59,021 nucleotides of DNA, from positions 1-59,021 of the forward strand of contig NZ_ASGZ01000035.1 of assembly GCF_000495475.1 (NCBI RefSeq), read 5' to 3'. Under the pieces are notes generated by a model that did not search any database, had not been told where the DNA came from, and worked only from the letters and a program-made list of their open reading frames with translations. This document shows, piece by piece, positions 1-8,867 of this stretch. Source of the stretch: Candidatus Halobonum tyrrellensis G22 (GTDB taxonomy: Archaea > Halobacteriota > Halobacteria > Halobacteriales > Haloferacaceae). Numbering within the stretch: the first letter of the stretch is position 1; each line of letters opens with the position of its first letter. The position numbers were made by a program, and so were the translations under genes.

Positions 1-1358
1 GACACGCCGTGAGTGTACGTGCCCGCCGCGAGACCGTCCGTGGGCACGTCGAACGAGACCATCTCGCTCGCGCCGGCCGCGAGCGTCACGCTCTCGTTGA
101 TCCCGAGCGGGTCGAGCGTCCCGTCGGCGTCGGTGTCGAGACCGAACTCGACCGTCTGGGTCGCCTCGGTGCCGCCCGTGTTGGTGACGTTCGCGGTCAC
201 GGTCACGGTGTCGCCGACGGTGGCGTTGGCGGGCGCCGAGAGCTCCGAGACCGAGAAGTTCGCCGGCTCGGGCTCGGGTTCGCTCCCGCCGTCGGTCGCG
301 TTCCGGCCGACGGCCGAGAGGAAGATCACGCCGTTGGTGGTGAACTCGACCGGGCTAGTGACCGTGTTCGCGTCGGCGTCGACGACGCTCGACGGGGACG
401 CCGACCACTCGCTCGCGTCGGTGTCGTACTGTCGGAGTTCGACCGACGACTCGTTCACCCCGTCGTCGTCGTAGTGGGCCGAGAGGTTCAGCACCGAGTC
501 GGCGCTACCGCCCGCGGTGGACGCCCGCAGGGGCGGGCTGACCGCCTGGCCGTTCTCGGGGGCCGCGGGCAGCGAGTCGGCGCCTTCGAGGACGACGTTC
601 TGGCTCGCCACGACGTCGACCACCGCGTCACCGAGCGTCAGGTTGGTCGCCGTGACGTTCGCGGGTCCGGAGCCGCTGTACCCGCGCATGTAGTAGCCCC
701 AGTTGTTGTTGCCGCTGATCTCCGAGTCGACGATGCGGATGTCGCGGGCGTCGTTGTCGACGTGGATGCCGTAGTCGTTGTCCACGGACGTGACGTTGTC
801 CAGGACCATGTCGGTCGACCGGATGATCGACACCCCCTCGCCCTCGGAGCGGGTGTGGTCGCGCGCGACGGCGTCCTCGATGTCGACGCCGTCGGAGGTG
901 ACCACCCAGTAGCCGTAGAATCGGTCGTCGACCGCGGTGGTGTCGGCGATAGTCACGTCGCTCGCGCCGCGGACGTGGTAGCCGATGAACCACCGGTTCA
1001 CCGATACGTCCGTGACAGTGACGTTCGACACGGACGCCTCCGTCCCGTTGACGAACACGCCGAACGCCCGCTCGGAGCCGCCAGCGCCGGTCACGGTGTA
1101 ACCGTTACCGTCGAGCGTCACGTCGCTCGCCCGGATGTCGAAACAGGTCTCGCCGCCCGCGTCGACGTCCGAGGTGAGTTCGTACGTCCCCGACTCGTCG
1201 ATGGTCGTACACGACGAGACCGACTGGGTCGCCGCGGCCGCCTGACCGGTGAACGCGACACCGGCGGTCAGGACGGACCCCACCATCACCGCCGTGAGTA
1301 CGACCGCGAGAACCGCTCGACGAGGACCACCCGCCGTCCGCTCGTTCGTTCCTGTCAT
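1..1358 (-). CDS. Secreted right-handed beta-helix (NosD-like) protein with CARDB domain, 3' end cut by window
   Basis: The frame opens at an ATG (1358-1356) and stays open to the left edge, so the C-terminus is missing (452 codons visible). Residues 1-45 form an export signal: a basic start with consecutive arginines, then a hydrophobic stretch ending in AAAA. A cysteine-containing segment follows, and residues ~60-250 carry the repetitive Asn/Asp/Val turns of a parallel beta-helix (for example VTLDGNGYTVTG). A linker rich in Glu-Pro precedes a CARDB-like fold (NVTNTGGTEATQTVEF). The protein is probably a cell-surface or extracellular carbohydrate-binding or adhesive protein. It is divergent from the MFS gene across an AT-rich 180-bp gap. 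Function beyond the fold is not established. Confidence 0.8.
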   Translation of the reverse strand, partial: MTGTNERTAGGPRRAVLAVVLTAVMVGSVLTAGVAFTGQAAAATQSVSSCTTIDESGTYELTSDVDAGGETCFDIRASDVTLDGNGYTVTGAGGSERAFGVFVNGTEASVSNVTVTDVSVNRWFIGYHVRGASDVTIADTTAVDDRFYGYWVVTSDGVDIEDAVARDHTRSEGEGVSIIRSTDMVLDNVTSVDNDYGIHVDNDARDIRIVDSEISGNNNWGYYMRGYSGSGPANVTATNLTLGDAVVDVVASQNVVLEGADSLPAAPENGQAVSPPLRASTAGGSADSVLNLSAHYDDDGVNESSVELRQYDTDASEWSASPSSVVDADANTVTSPVEFTTNGVIFLSAVGRNATDGGSEPEPEPANFSVSELSAPANATVGDTVTVTANVTNTGGTEATQTVEFGLDTDADGTLDPLGINESVTLAAGASEMVSFDVPTDGLAAGTYTHGV

Positions 1359-1397
1359 GGTTCGCTCCGCGCACCGCTCCGGCCGAGATCTGGTGGC

Positions 1398-1472
1398 ATG
1401 ATGCAGGTTATGACGTATCGTGATTCGGACTTCATCGTATTTGACATAACATTACGGAAAGGTTGATCTAAC
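1398..1472. promoter_or_regulatory. AT-rich divergent promoter region
   Basis: This is the only markedly AT-rich patch between the divergent beta-helix gene (start 1358) and the MFS gene (start 1542). It contains several TATA-like strings and an imperfect inverted repeat around ATCGTGA / TCATCGTAT (about 1418-1440). Promoters for the left gene are expected here. No operator can be assigned with certainty. Confidence 0.35.
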
Positions 1473-1541
1473 CACCGAGGAACTGGCCAGCCGCCGCCGC
1501 CGTCACGGAATCCTCTTGCGGCCGGCCGCCGGTGGACACGT

Positions 1542-2777
1542 GTGGACCTCCGAACGCTCGTCGGCGCGGACGCCGCGGTGCTCGCCGACCGCGACTTCCG
1601 GGTGATACTGCTCGCGAGCGTCTGCTCGCCGCTGGGGGCGTCGGTGGTCTCGCCGCTGCTCAACACGCTGACCGGCCCGTTCGGCGTGAGCGGCGCGCGC
1701 GTGGGCCTGCTGATGTCGGCGTTCACCGCGCCCGCCGTCGTCTGCATCCCCCTCGTGGGCGCCGTCTCCGACCGGTACGGCAGAAAGCCGGTCCTAACCG
1801 CGGGGTTAGCGCTGTTCGGACTGACGGGGATGGCGGTCGGACTGACGACCGACTTCCGGGTGGCGCTGGCGTTGCGACTGCTCCAGGGGATCGGCTACAC
1901 CGGCATCGGCCCGGTGCTCGTCACGATAACCGGCGACCTGTTCGACGGGCCGGCGGAGGCGACCGCCCAGGGTCTCCGCTTCACGACGGTGGGCGTCTCG
2001 CTCACCGTCTTCCCGCTGGTGTCGGGCGCGCTGGTCGCGCTCGCGTGGCAGTTCCCGTTCGCGCTGTACGCCGTGACGCTCCCGACGGCGCTCGCGGTGT
2101 GGCTGTTGTTCCACGAGTCGGGCGAACCCGGGAGCGCCGACGAGGGTGCCGACGTTCGCGCGCTCCTCACGCTCGCGTCCCGACCGCGGGTGGCCGCGAC
2201 GCTCGCCGGCCGCGCGGTGCCGTCGTTCCTCTGGTACGCCTTTCTGACGTACAACTCGTTCGTCGTCGTCGAGGTGCTCGGCGGGTCGCCCGGCGAGGCT
2301 GGCGCGCTGGTCGCCGTCGCCAGCGTCGCCTCGGCCGTCGCGACGACCCAGACGGGGCGGGCGACGGCCGCACTCGGGACGCGGGTGCCGCTGGTGGGTG
2401 CGCTCGCCGCCGGGGGGGTCGGCCTCGCCGGCGTCGCGCTCGCCCCCTCGCTCCCCGTCGCGTTCGCCGCGGGCGCGCTGGTCGGGATGGGTTTTTCGGT
2501 CAGTCTCACGCTGTACCGGTCGGCCATCACCGGACAGGCCGACGCCGAACTCCGGGGCGGGCTGGTCAGCCTCGGCGAGACGGCCGGCCGCGCGGGCAGC
2601 ACCGTCGCCCCCGCGGCGATGGGTGCGGCCGTCGCCCTCCTGAGCACCGGCGGGACGGACGCCGGCGCCGTCCGGGTCGTGGTCGTCGCCGTCGCCGTCG
2701 GCGCGGCGGTCGCCGGAGGGCTGTTGCTCCTCGTCGGCGGCGGCCCGGACGGCGGGGGCGAGCGGAGCGACGGCTGA
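1542..2777 (+). CDS. Major facilitator superfamily transporter
   Basis: A 411-residue integral membrane protein with about twelve hydrophobic segments. The MFS motif A appears between TM2 and TM3 as GAVSDRYGRKPVL (residues ~71-83), and the loop between the two halves is short and acidic (HESGEPGSADEG, ~residue 192). The architecture is that of proton-coupled drug or metabolite exporters, but the substrate cannot be read from the sequence. The start is a GTG. The 3' end converges on a remnant on the other strand. Membrane segments are rich in Ala, Val and Leu, and the C-terminal tail is short and polar. Confidence 0.9.
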   Translation: MDLRTLVGADAAVLADRDFRVILLASVCSPLGASVVSPLLNTLTGPFGVSGARVGLLMSAFTAPAVVCIPLVGAVSDRYGRKPVLTAGLALFGLTGMAVGLTTDFRVALALRLLQGIGYTGIGPVLVTITGDLFDGPAEATAQGLRFTTVGVSLTVFPLVSGALVALAWQFPFALYAVTLPTALAVWLLFHESGEPGSADEGADVRALLTLASRPRVAATLAGRAVPSFLWYAFLTYNSFVVVEVLGGSPGEAGALVAVASVASAVATTQTGRATAALGTRVPLVGALAAGGVGLAGVALAPSLPVAFAAGALVGMGFSVSLTLYRSAITGQADAELRGGLVSLGETAGRAGSTVAPAAMGAAVALLSTGGTDAGAVRVVVVAVAVGAAVAGGLLLLVGGGPDGGGERSDG

Positions 2778-2786
2778 GCGGCGTGT

Positions 2787-3167
2787 AGCGGCGAAAGAAG
2801 GGGAGGGCCGGTCCGCACCGCGTTCGCGGCGGGCCATCAGGGCGCGGGCGCCGACCGCCTCGGCGTCGGTCGAGGCGTCGGTCGCGTTCCCGGTCGGCAG
2901 CGCGACGGTGAGCGTGTGCTCGTCCGGCCCGAACGTCTCGGTGGTCGCGTCGAACAGTTCCTGCTGGTCGGCGGTCTCGCGGCTGAAGCCCGCGGTGGGC
3001 TTCGTGTACGAGACGAGCGAGAGGGGCACCTCCTCACAACTCTCGTCGACCGTGAACGTGACCGTCGCCGTGTCGCCCTCGCGGTCGACGTTGGGCGCGT
3101 CGACGCACTCGCGGACGCTCGCGCTCGCCCACGCGGTCCCGCGGTCGGTGACGCCCTCGCCCCTCAT
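2787..3167 (-). pseudogene. Remnant of a haloarchaeal exported-protein domain, no proper stop
   Basis: From ATG 3167 the frame encodes a protein-like segment of about 85 residues (WASASVRECVDAP, TATVTFTVDESCEEVPLSL, SRETADQQELFDATTETF, EHTLTVALP). It has two cysteines and beta-sandwich-like patterning. It then degenerates into low-complexity residues and stays open deep into the antisense of the MFS gene, with no stop before 1806. No signal peptide is visible. An AT-rich promoter-like patch lies at ~3218-3240. I recognise the segment only as resembling a conserved haloarchaeal secreted domain whose C-terminal half seems lost, so this is probably a truncated gene. The left boundary is approximate. 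Confidence 0.45.
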
Positions 3168-3405
3168 CGGGTCGGCCCCCCTACCGGCGGTCTACTCCGT
3201 CCTGCCGGGGCGAATGTATGAAATGCTGATATTTTGATGGAGTCCACTCGGTCGTAGTCGATAAATGTCCGTTCTCTCGTCTGTTCGGCGTTGTTACCGT
3301 CTGATGTGGTACGTTGACTCACCCCACGGTAGCGGGCCGGCGTGATGGCGGAGCGGGGGCGCCGCGCGGGGAACGCCTAAGCGACGCCCGCGACACCCGA
3401 CGGGT

Positions 3406-4722
3406 ATGGACGACCCCGACGCGGTCGACCGTGCGGACGCCGAGCGACGCGACGCGGCCGACCCGCTCGCGGGCTTCCGCGACCGGTTCGCGACCCCCGA
3501 CGGCGAGCGCTACATGGACGGCAACTCGCTGGGGCTCGCCCCCGCGGCGGCCGAGGCGAGCGTCGAGCGGGTGGTCGACGAGTGGCGCGACCTGGCGATA
3601 CGCGGGTGGGAGGCGGCCGACCCCGACTGGTTCTCGTACGCCGAGCAACTGAGCGACCGCCTCGCGCCCCTCGTCGGCGCGCGCGAGGGCGAGGTGGCGG
3701 TGGCCAACTCAACGACGGTGAACGTCCACACGCTGGTCGGGAGCTTCCTCGACCAGTTGCCCGGAACGCCCGCCGGCTCGGACCCCGCGGGGGAGGCGCC
3801 CGCGGTGGTGGTGAACGAACTCGACTTCCCGACCGACCACTACGCGGTCCGCGCGCAGTTGCGCCAGCGGGGCATCGACCCCGAGGGGAAACTCGCGGTC
3901 GTGGAGTCGCGCGACGGCCGGACGGTCCGCGCCGCGGACGTGGAGGCGACGCTCGACGAGCGCGACGACGCCGGCATCGTGTTCATGCCCTCGGTGCTGT
4001 ACCGCTCGGGGCAACTCCTCGACGTCGAGCGGATCGCGGCGGCCGCACACGAGGCGGGCGCGCTCGCGGGGTTCGACTGCGCCCACTCGGTGGGCGTCGT
4101 CGACCACGACCTACACGGTGCGGGCGTCGACTTCGCGGTCTGGTGTTCGTACAAGTACCTCAACGCCGGCCCGGGCGCGACTGCGGGGCTGTACGTCCAC
4201 GAGCGACACCACGACGTGACGCCCGCGCTCGCGGGCTGGTGGGGCCACGAGAAGGCGACCCAGTTCGAGATGCGCGGCGAGTACACCCCCGCGGCCGACG
4301 CCGGCCGCTGGCAGGTCGGGACGCCGCCGCTGCTGTCGACGGCGCCGCTGTCGGGCGCGCTCGACGTGTTGGAGGAGGCGGGCGTGGACCGAGTGCGCCG
4401 GAAGTCGGTCGCGCTCACCGACTACCTGATCGACCTGGTCGACGAGCGTCTCCCCGACGCGTTCGCGGTGGGGACGCCTCGCGACCCCGACCGCCGGGGC
4501 GGACACGTCGCGGTCGAACACCCCGACGGCTACCGGCTCAGCGAGGCGCTCCGCGACCGCGGCGTGGTGGTCGACTTCCGCCCGCCGAACGTCGTCCGGG
4601 TGTGTCCGTCGCCGCTGTACACGCGGTTCGTCGACGTGTGGGACGTAGTCGAGACGGTCCGGAAGGTGGTCGAGACGGACGCCCACCTCGACTACGAGAC
4701 GCGCGGCGGCGGCGTGACGTAG
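3406..4722 (+). CDS. kynU: Kynureninase
   Basis: A 438-residue PLP enzyme that cleaves kynurenine to anthranilate and alanine in cytosolic tryptophan catabolism. Diagnostic segments are YMDGNSLGLAP (residues 36-46), the PLP-lysine motif WCSYKYLNAGPGA (~246-258) and GWWGHEKATQFEM (~278-290). The length matches the family. The start ATG lies about 27 nt after a TATA-like CCTAAG (3376-3381), which fits a leaderless transcript. No other kynurenine-pathway gene is adjacent, so it is probably transcribed alone. Confidence 0.95.
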   Translation: MDDPDAVDRADAERRDAADPLAGFRDRFATPDGERYMDGNSLGLAPAAAEASVERVVDEWRDLAIRGWEAADPDWFSYAEQLSDRLAPLVGAREGEVAVANSTTVNVHTLVGSFLDQLPGTPAGSDPAGEAPAVVVNELDFPTDHYAVRAQLRQRGIDPEGKLAVVESRDGRTVRAADVEATLDERDDAGIVFMPSVLYRSGQLLDVERIAAAAHEAGALAGFDCAHSVGVVDHDLHGAGVDFAVWCSYKYLNAGPGATAGLYVHERHHDVTPALAGWWGHEKATQFEMRGEYTPAADAGRWQVGTPPLLSTAPLSGALDVLEEAGVDRVRRKSVALTDYLIDLVDERLPDAFAVGTPRDPDRRGGHVAVEHPDGYRLSEALRDRGVVVDFRPPNVVRVCPSPLYTRFVDVWDVVETVRKVVETDAHLDYETRGGGVT

Positions 4723-4763
4723 CCGGCGGCCGCCGACCGGTCCTGCGACCTCGCGTCAGCCGC

Positions 4764-4895
4764 TCACTCCACGAGGAACCGGTATGCGAGACCGACGACG
4801 ACGAGCAACAGTCCGAGTATCGACGCGCCGGGAATCGGGAGCAGGAGCACGGCCATGAGCAGTCCGACGACGACGGCGATGGTGGAGAGGCGCAC
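4764..4895 (-). CDS. Small two-TM membrane protein
   Basis: A 43-codon frame starts at GTG 4895-4893 and stops at 4766-4764. The product is almost entirely hydrophobic: residues 5-20 and 25-40 form two short membrane segments separated by a PIPGAS turn, ending in RFLVE. Its codon use matches neighbouring genes. It lies between convergent kynureninase and the lipid kinase. Such mini-proteins are common in haloarchaea, but I cannot assign a function. Support is coding-like composition only. Confidence 0.45.
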   Translation of the reverse strand: MRLSTIAVVVGLLMAVLLLPIPGASILGLLLVVVGLAYRFLVE

Positions 4896-5008
4896 ACCTC
4901 ACGCGAGGGGCGCCCGCCGAAAGCCGATGGTGGCAGGTCGGTTACCGGCTACCCACTGGTCGGCTCGTTCCGGGCTCGCGTCGGCCGTGACACCGCCTCC
5001 GTCGCCGC

Positions 5009-5920
5009 TCACTGCGGCGCCGGGTCGTACGACTCGCCCACGCGGATGTCGAGTTCGGCCCGGAGCAGCGTCATGTCGAGGTCGTCGTGGGTGCTCACCT
5101 CGCCGTCGCGGCTGAACGTGATCGGCTCGCCGTCGCTCTCGATGGACACCTCGCGGGCGCGGATGTGGTGGACGCCGTCGGTGTCGTCGTGACCTAACAG
5201 CCGCTGTTCGACCGCCTCCGCGACCAGGCTGCTCGCGTCCATCCGCTCGACGATGACCACGTCGAACCGGCCGTCCTCCATGTTCGCCCGCTCGTCGTCG
5301 TCGACGAACTTGCGGGCGTTGCCGACGAGGGCGCAGAGCGCCTCGCCTTCCCAACTCGACTCGTCGCCCGGGAGCGTCTCCTCGGTCTCGACCCGGATGT
5401 CGAGCCCGTCGAACTCGATGGTCTCCTCGATGGCGGTGACGACGAACGCGAGCGTGCCGAGCCGCTCTTTCAACTCGCCGGAGGCGGACGTACTCACGTC
5501 GGCGGGGAGACCCGCGATACAGGAGACGACGAACGGTTCGTCCTCCGCCAGCCCCACGTCGACCGAGCGGACCTCCCCCTCGGCGGCCACCTCGATCCCC
5601 TCGTCGACCGTCGAGATGCCGAGGTTGCGCGCGAGCAGGTTCGCCGTCCCCACGGGGACGATGGCGAACGTCACCTCCGAGAGCGCGTCGGCGTCGTACA
5701 GCCCGCAGAGCACGTCGTTTATCGTCCCGTCGCCGCCCGCGGCCGCGACCGTCTCGACGCCCGCCTCGCCCGCCTCGCGGGCCAACTCGACGGCGTGGTC
5801 GGCGCTCTCCGTCTCGCGAACCTCGAACCCGTTCGCCTCCATCCCCTCGGTGACGGACTCGACGTGGTCGGCCGCGCCGCTCATCGGGTTGAGGATACAG
5901 AGGCGAGAGACGGTCTGCAT
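5009..5920 (-). CDS. Diacylglycerol/lipid kinase family protein (YegS/DagK-like)
   Basis: A 303-residue protein with the DAGK catalytic fold. The N-terminus has the NPMSG phosphate-loop motif (residues 11-15), followed by the nucleotide motif AAGGDGTINDVL (~59-70) and VPVGTANLLARNLGI (~89-103). The C-terminal beta-sandwich domain carries the usual GNARKF segment. It probably phosphorylates a lipid alcohol at the inner membrane face using ATP. The TATA-like GTAAGTAGG (about 28 nt upstream) supports the ATG at 5920. It could also be a sphingosine-kinase-like or NAD-kinase-fold relative. Confidence 0.9.
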   Translation of the reverse strand: MQTVSRLCILNPMSGAADHVESVTEGMEANGFEVRETESADHAVELAREAGEAGVETVAAAGGDGTINDVLCGLYDADALSEVTFAIVPVGTANLLARNLGISTVDEGIEVAAEGEVRSVDVGLAEDEPFVVSCIAGLPADVSTSASGELKERLGTLAFVVTAIEETIEFDGLDIRVETEETLPGDESSWEGEALCALVGNARKFVDDDERANMEDGRFDVVIVERMDASSLVAEAVEQRLLGHDDTDGVHHIRAREVSIESDGEPITFSRDGEVSTHDDLDMTLLRAELDIRVGESYDPAPQ

Positions 5921-6071
5921 GTCGCTACGGACGAGACCACCCTACTTACCCCCGACGGCCGCGAGTGCGTGCTCGGCCCGTCGTCAGCCCCGCGGTGGGC
6001 GCCCCGACGTTTCCGGCGGCCGCCCCGGGGGACCGAAAGAGGCAGGGTGGCGCGGACCGAACGAACTGGGA

Positions 6072-6401
6072 ATGACACCGGTGCCGTTGCACCTCTCGGC
6101 GGCGGGGACGGGCGGGGTGTGGTACCCCCTCGTGCTGGCGCTGGCGGCGCTCGGCGGGGCGGTCCTCCTCGGCGGCGGGCTGGCGGCGTTCCTCCGACGC
6201 GGGTCGCGGTCGTACCTGCTGGTCGCGCTCGCGCTCGGGACGCTGCTCGCGCGGACGGGCGTCGCCGTGGCGGCCGAACTCGGACTGCTCGGCGCGGGGG
6301 TCCACCACGTCGCGGAACACGGACTCGACGTGGTGATGGCGGGTCTCGTCATCGCCGCGGTGTACTACGCCCGCGGCGCGACCGGGGGGGCCTCGACGTG
6401 A
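6072..6401 (+). CDS. Conserved haloarchaeal membrane protein paired with wHTH regulator (DUF7471-like)
   Basis: A 109-residue protein with three strong hydrophobic segments (about residues 14-38, 44-66 and 78-100). A His-rich turn, GVHHVAEHG, precedes the last segment. It lies 87 bp upstream of a two-winged-helix regulator on the same strand, a common arrangement in haloarchaea. The histidines could bind metal, but this is inference. The assignment to DUF7471 is from memory and uncertain. Confidence 0.7.
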   Translation: MTPVPLHLSAAGTGGVWYPLVLALAALGGAVLLGGGLAAFLRRGSRSYLLVALALGTLLARTGVAVAAELGLLGAGVHHVAEHGLDVVMAGLVIAAVYYARGATGGAST

Positions 6402-6488
6402 CCCCACGCTCGCCACCGGAGGGGTTCGCGTGATGTACCTCGCACAGGTCGTGTGTTCGGAACGCACGCTCACCCCAAGGGGGTTCGC

Positions 6489-7001
6489 GTGAGCAACGAG
6501 ACTCGCGAGCGCATCGCCCGGTTCGTCGACGACCACCCCGGCCTCCACTTCAACGAACTCGTCCGACGGCTCGACCTGGCACCGGGGCAGGCCCAGTACC
6601 ACCTGCGGCGCCTGTGCGGCGACGACCGGGTGGTCAGCGAGGCGGTGTCGGGGCGGACCCACTACTTCACCCCGGAGTACGACCCGGTCGAGCGCCGTCG
6701 GGTCGCGCTGTTCCGCCGGGAGGTCGCCCGCGACATTTGTCTCGAACTCCTCGACGGCGGACCGGCCCGGCCCGCCGACGTGGCCGACCGGGTGGGCGTC
6801 GCCCGGAGCACGCTGGAGTGGCACCTCGACGGACTCGTCGCCGAGGACGTGGTGTGCAAGCGGCGCGACGACCGCAACCGCGTCACGCTCGAACTCGCCG
6901 ACGAGGCGGCGACCGCCCGGACGCTCCGCGCCATCCGCCCGTCGATCCCCGACCGCTTCCTCGACCGGTTCACCCGGCTGGTCGACTCGCTGTTGGAGTG
7001 A
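6489..7001 (+). CDS. Winged helix-turn-helix transcriptional regulator (two wHTH domains)
   Basis: A 170-residue protein beginning with GTG as VSNETRERIARFV. The frame is open 36 nt further upstream, but that extension does not resemble a protein. Residues ~4-55 are a first winged helix (HFNELVRRLDLAPGQAQYHLRRL) and ~85-140 a second (ARPADVADRVGVARSTLEWHLDGLV). The tandem arrangement is typical of haloarchaeal MarR/ArsR-like regulators. It probably regulates the membrane protein upstream or the metal-uptake genes downstream. No ligand-binding domain is visible. Confidence 0.85.
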   Translation: MSNETRERIARFVDDHPGLHFNELVRRLDLAPGQAQYHLRRLCGDDRVVSEAVSGRTHYFTPEYDPVERRRVALFRREVARDICLELLDGGPARPADVADRVGVARSTLEWHLDGLVAEDVVCKRRDDRNRVTLELADEAATARTLRAIRPSIPDRFLDRFTRLVDSLLE

Positions 7002-7091
7002 GCGGCGTCGGGCGGGCGGACCCTCCTCCGGGTGCGGTCGGCGGCGGGACCGAACGGCCGCCCGCCCCCGACTCCCGGATTCGAGAGGCGC

Positions 7092-7108
7092 ACCACAACC
7101 GCCTTTCG
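7092..7108 (+). promoter_or_regulatory. Promoter motif shared with 8868-8884
   Basis: ACCACAACCGCCTTTCG begins 39 nt before the GTG start of the Dyp-peroxidase-like gene. A 15/17-identical copy begins 38 nt before the lipoprotein gene at 8906. The position fits a BRE/TATA region plus an upstream half, so it may be a promoter with an embedded operator shared by the two genes. Confidence 0.5.
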
Positions 7109-7130
7109 TCCGGACCGGCTACCTCCGCCC

Positions 7131-8435
7131 GTGACAGCCTTCGACGACGCGCTGCCGCGCCGGGCGTTCCTGAAGGCGGCCGTCGCCGCGGGGGGGACGG
7201 CGGCGCTGTCGGCGTGTCTCGACCGACTCGGGGGGGGCGAGCCGGTGCCGGCGGGCGAGGGGGCCGCCGCCCACCCCGACCGCCAACACGCGTGGAACGA
7301 CCACGTCCGGACCGACGAGTACGGCAACCACCTGCTGCCGAGCCACCAGGTGCTGCTGTACCTGTCGCTGCCCGGCGACGGCCCGCCGTCGGCCGACGCG
7401 CGCGAGACGGTCGCGGCGGCGCTCGACACGCTGGACGAGGCGTACGCGTGGAGCCACGAGGCGCTGCTCCACTCGGCGGGCTACTCGCCCGCCTACTTCG
7501 ACCGGTTCGACGCGGCGCTACCCGACTCGGTCGACCTGCCGCACCCGACGCGGCTGTCGAACTTCGAGACGCCCGACTTCGACGAGCAGGACGTGCTGGT
7601 CCACCTCGCGTCGGACCGCGCGGACGTGGTGCTCGAAGCGGACGCCGCGCTCCGCGGCGAACGCGCGGGGGCGAACGGCGTCGAGATGCCCGCGCCGCTG
7701 ACCGACGCGCTCGAACTCGACTCCCGGCGGACGGGGTTCGTCGGCCGGGGACTCCCCCGCGAGAAGGCCGACAGTCTGGAGGGTATCCCCCAGCCCAACC
7801 CGGTGCCCGAGTCGTCGCCGCTGTTCATGGGGTTCGCCGCCGGCTTCCGGAAGAACCAGGCGAGCGAGTCGTACGTCTCGCTCGATACGGGCCCGTTCGC
7901 CGGCGGGACGACCAAGTCGGTGGGCAACTGGCGACAGCGGCTCGACGACTGGTACGGCGAACAGGACCACGACGAGCGGGTGATGGAGATGTTCTCGCCC
8001 GGCCACGCCGCCGAGAACCTCGTCGAGGAGGCGGGGACGAACCTCGGGGCGACCAGCCAGGTGGACCGGTTCCTCGACGACATCACGGAGCAGGCGACGG
8101 AGTACGGCCGGGTGGGCCACGCCCAGAAGAGCGCCCGCGCCAACCGCGACTCCGAGGGGAACGTCCGGCTGTTGCGCCGACACTTCGAGTCGACCGACGG
8201 TGACGTGGCGAGCCTGCACTTCCCGTCGCTCCAGCGCTCCATCGCCGACTTCGAGGCGGTCCGCCGCGCGATGAACGGCACCGACGTCACCGAGGCGACG
8301 CCCGCGGTCCGCCAGCGGGTGAACAACGGCATCCTCGAGTACATCTTCGTCCGGAGTCGCGGCTACTTCCTCGTGCCGCCGCGGTCGCTCCGCGCGCTCC
8401 CGACCCCGACCGGGCCGGCCGACGCCGACGGCTGA
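7131..8435 (+). CDS. Tat-exported Dyp-type peroxidase-like protein (DUF7405-like)
   Basis: A 434-residue protein starting at GTG. The N-terminus is a Tat signal: PRRAFLKAAVA (residues 9-19), then a hydrophobic run ending at LSAC, a possible lipobox. The C-terminal part shows the dye-decolorising peroxidase pattern: a candidate proximal histidine in VGHAQKSARA (His ~330), then LLRRHF and LHFPSLQRSIADF. The usual GxxDG motif is replaced by FAGGTTKS (~257-264), so peroxidase chemistry may be altered. Exported Dyp homologues (EfeB) act in iron or haem acquisition. The context, with a P19-like lipoprotein 470 bp downstream, supports a metal-uptake role, which is inference. Confidence 0.75.
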   Translation: MTAFDDALPRRAFLKAAVAAGGTAALSACLDRLGGGEPVPAGEGAAAHPDRQHAWNDHVRTDEYGNHLLPSHQVLLYLSLPGDGPPSADARETVAAALDTLDEAYAWSHEALLHSAGYSPAYFDRFDAALPDSVDLPHPTRLSNFETPDFDEQDVLVHLASDRADVVLEADAALRGERAGANGVEMPAPLTDALELDSRRTGFVGRGLPREKADSLEGIPQPNPVPESSPLFMGFAAGFRKNQASESYVSLDTGPFAGGTTKSVGNWRQRLDDWYGEQDHDERVMEMFSPGHAAENLVEEAGTNLGATSQVDRFLDDITEQATEYGRVGHAQKSARANRDSEGNVRLLRRHFESTDGDVASLHFPSLQRSIADFEAVRRAMNGTDVTEATPAVRQRVNNGILEYIFVRSRGYFLVPPRSLRALPTPTGPADADG

Positions 8436-8474
8436 GCCGGACGGGTCGAAGCTCGGACCGAGCGGCCGCGCCGG

Positions 8475-8780
8475 TCAGAGGAGTCCGGCGAACGCGCCGA
8501 CGCCGGCGGCGAGACAGAGCGCGCCCGCCGCCCCGCCGACGGCGGCCGCCCGGCCGGAGACGACCCCCTCGGTCCGGAGACCCACCGCACCGACCCCGAC
8601 CGCGGCGCCCGCACAGACCGCCAGCGGCGCGAACCAGCCGACGGCCGCCCCGGAGTCGTGTGCCGCGTGGCCGGGGTGGGCGACCGCTGACGGCCCGGCG
8701 ACGGCGAGCGCGAGCGTCGCGGCCGCGACGAGCAGCGACGCCGGACGGGGTCGTGACACGGCCGACGGTAGCCGCTGCAC
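8475..8780 (-). CDS. Small exported membrane protein with His-rich N-terminus
   Basis: A 101-residue protein with a signal-like segment (residues ~15-35), a His-containing mature start (AHPGHAAHDSG, ~34-44) and two further hydrophobic segments to the C-terminus. A GTG at 8759 would give a tighter signal peptide and is an alternative start. The His cluster at the outer face suggests metal binding. The gene lies between the Dyp-like and P19-like genes but is transcribed on the opposite strand. No family is recognised with certainty. Confidence 0.6.
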   Translation of the reverse strand: MQRLPSAVSRPRPASLLVAAATLALAVAGPSAVAHPGHAAHDSGAAVGWFAPLAVCAGAAVGVGAVGLRTEGVVSGRAAAVGGAAGALCLAAGVGAFAGLL

Positions 8781-8867
8781 GACCGAGACGGTTTCGCTCG
8801 TTCGCCCCTCGTCGCTCGACGCCTCCCCCCTAGTCGCCGGCCGCGGCCGGGGGCGTTCGACGGGTGT

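Noticed and set aside
6453-6488. Upstream extension of the wHTH regulator (12 codons)
   Set aside because: The residues are atypical for the family, and GTG 6489 gives the usual N-terminus just before the first helix.
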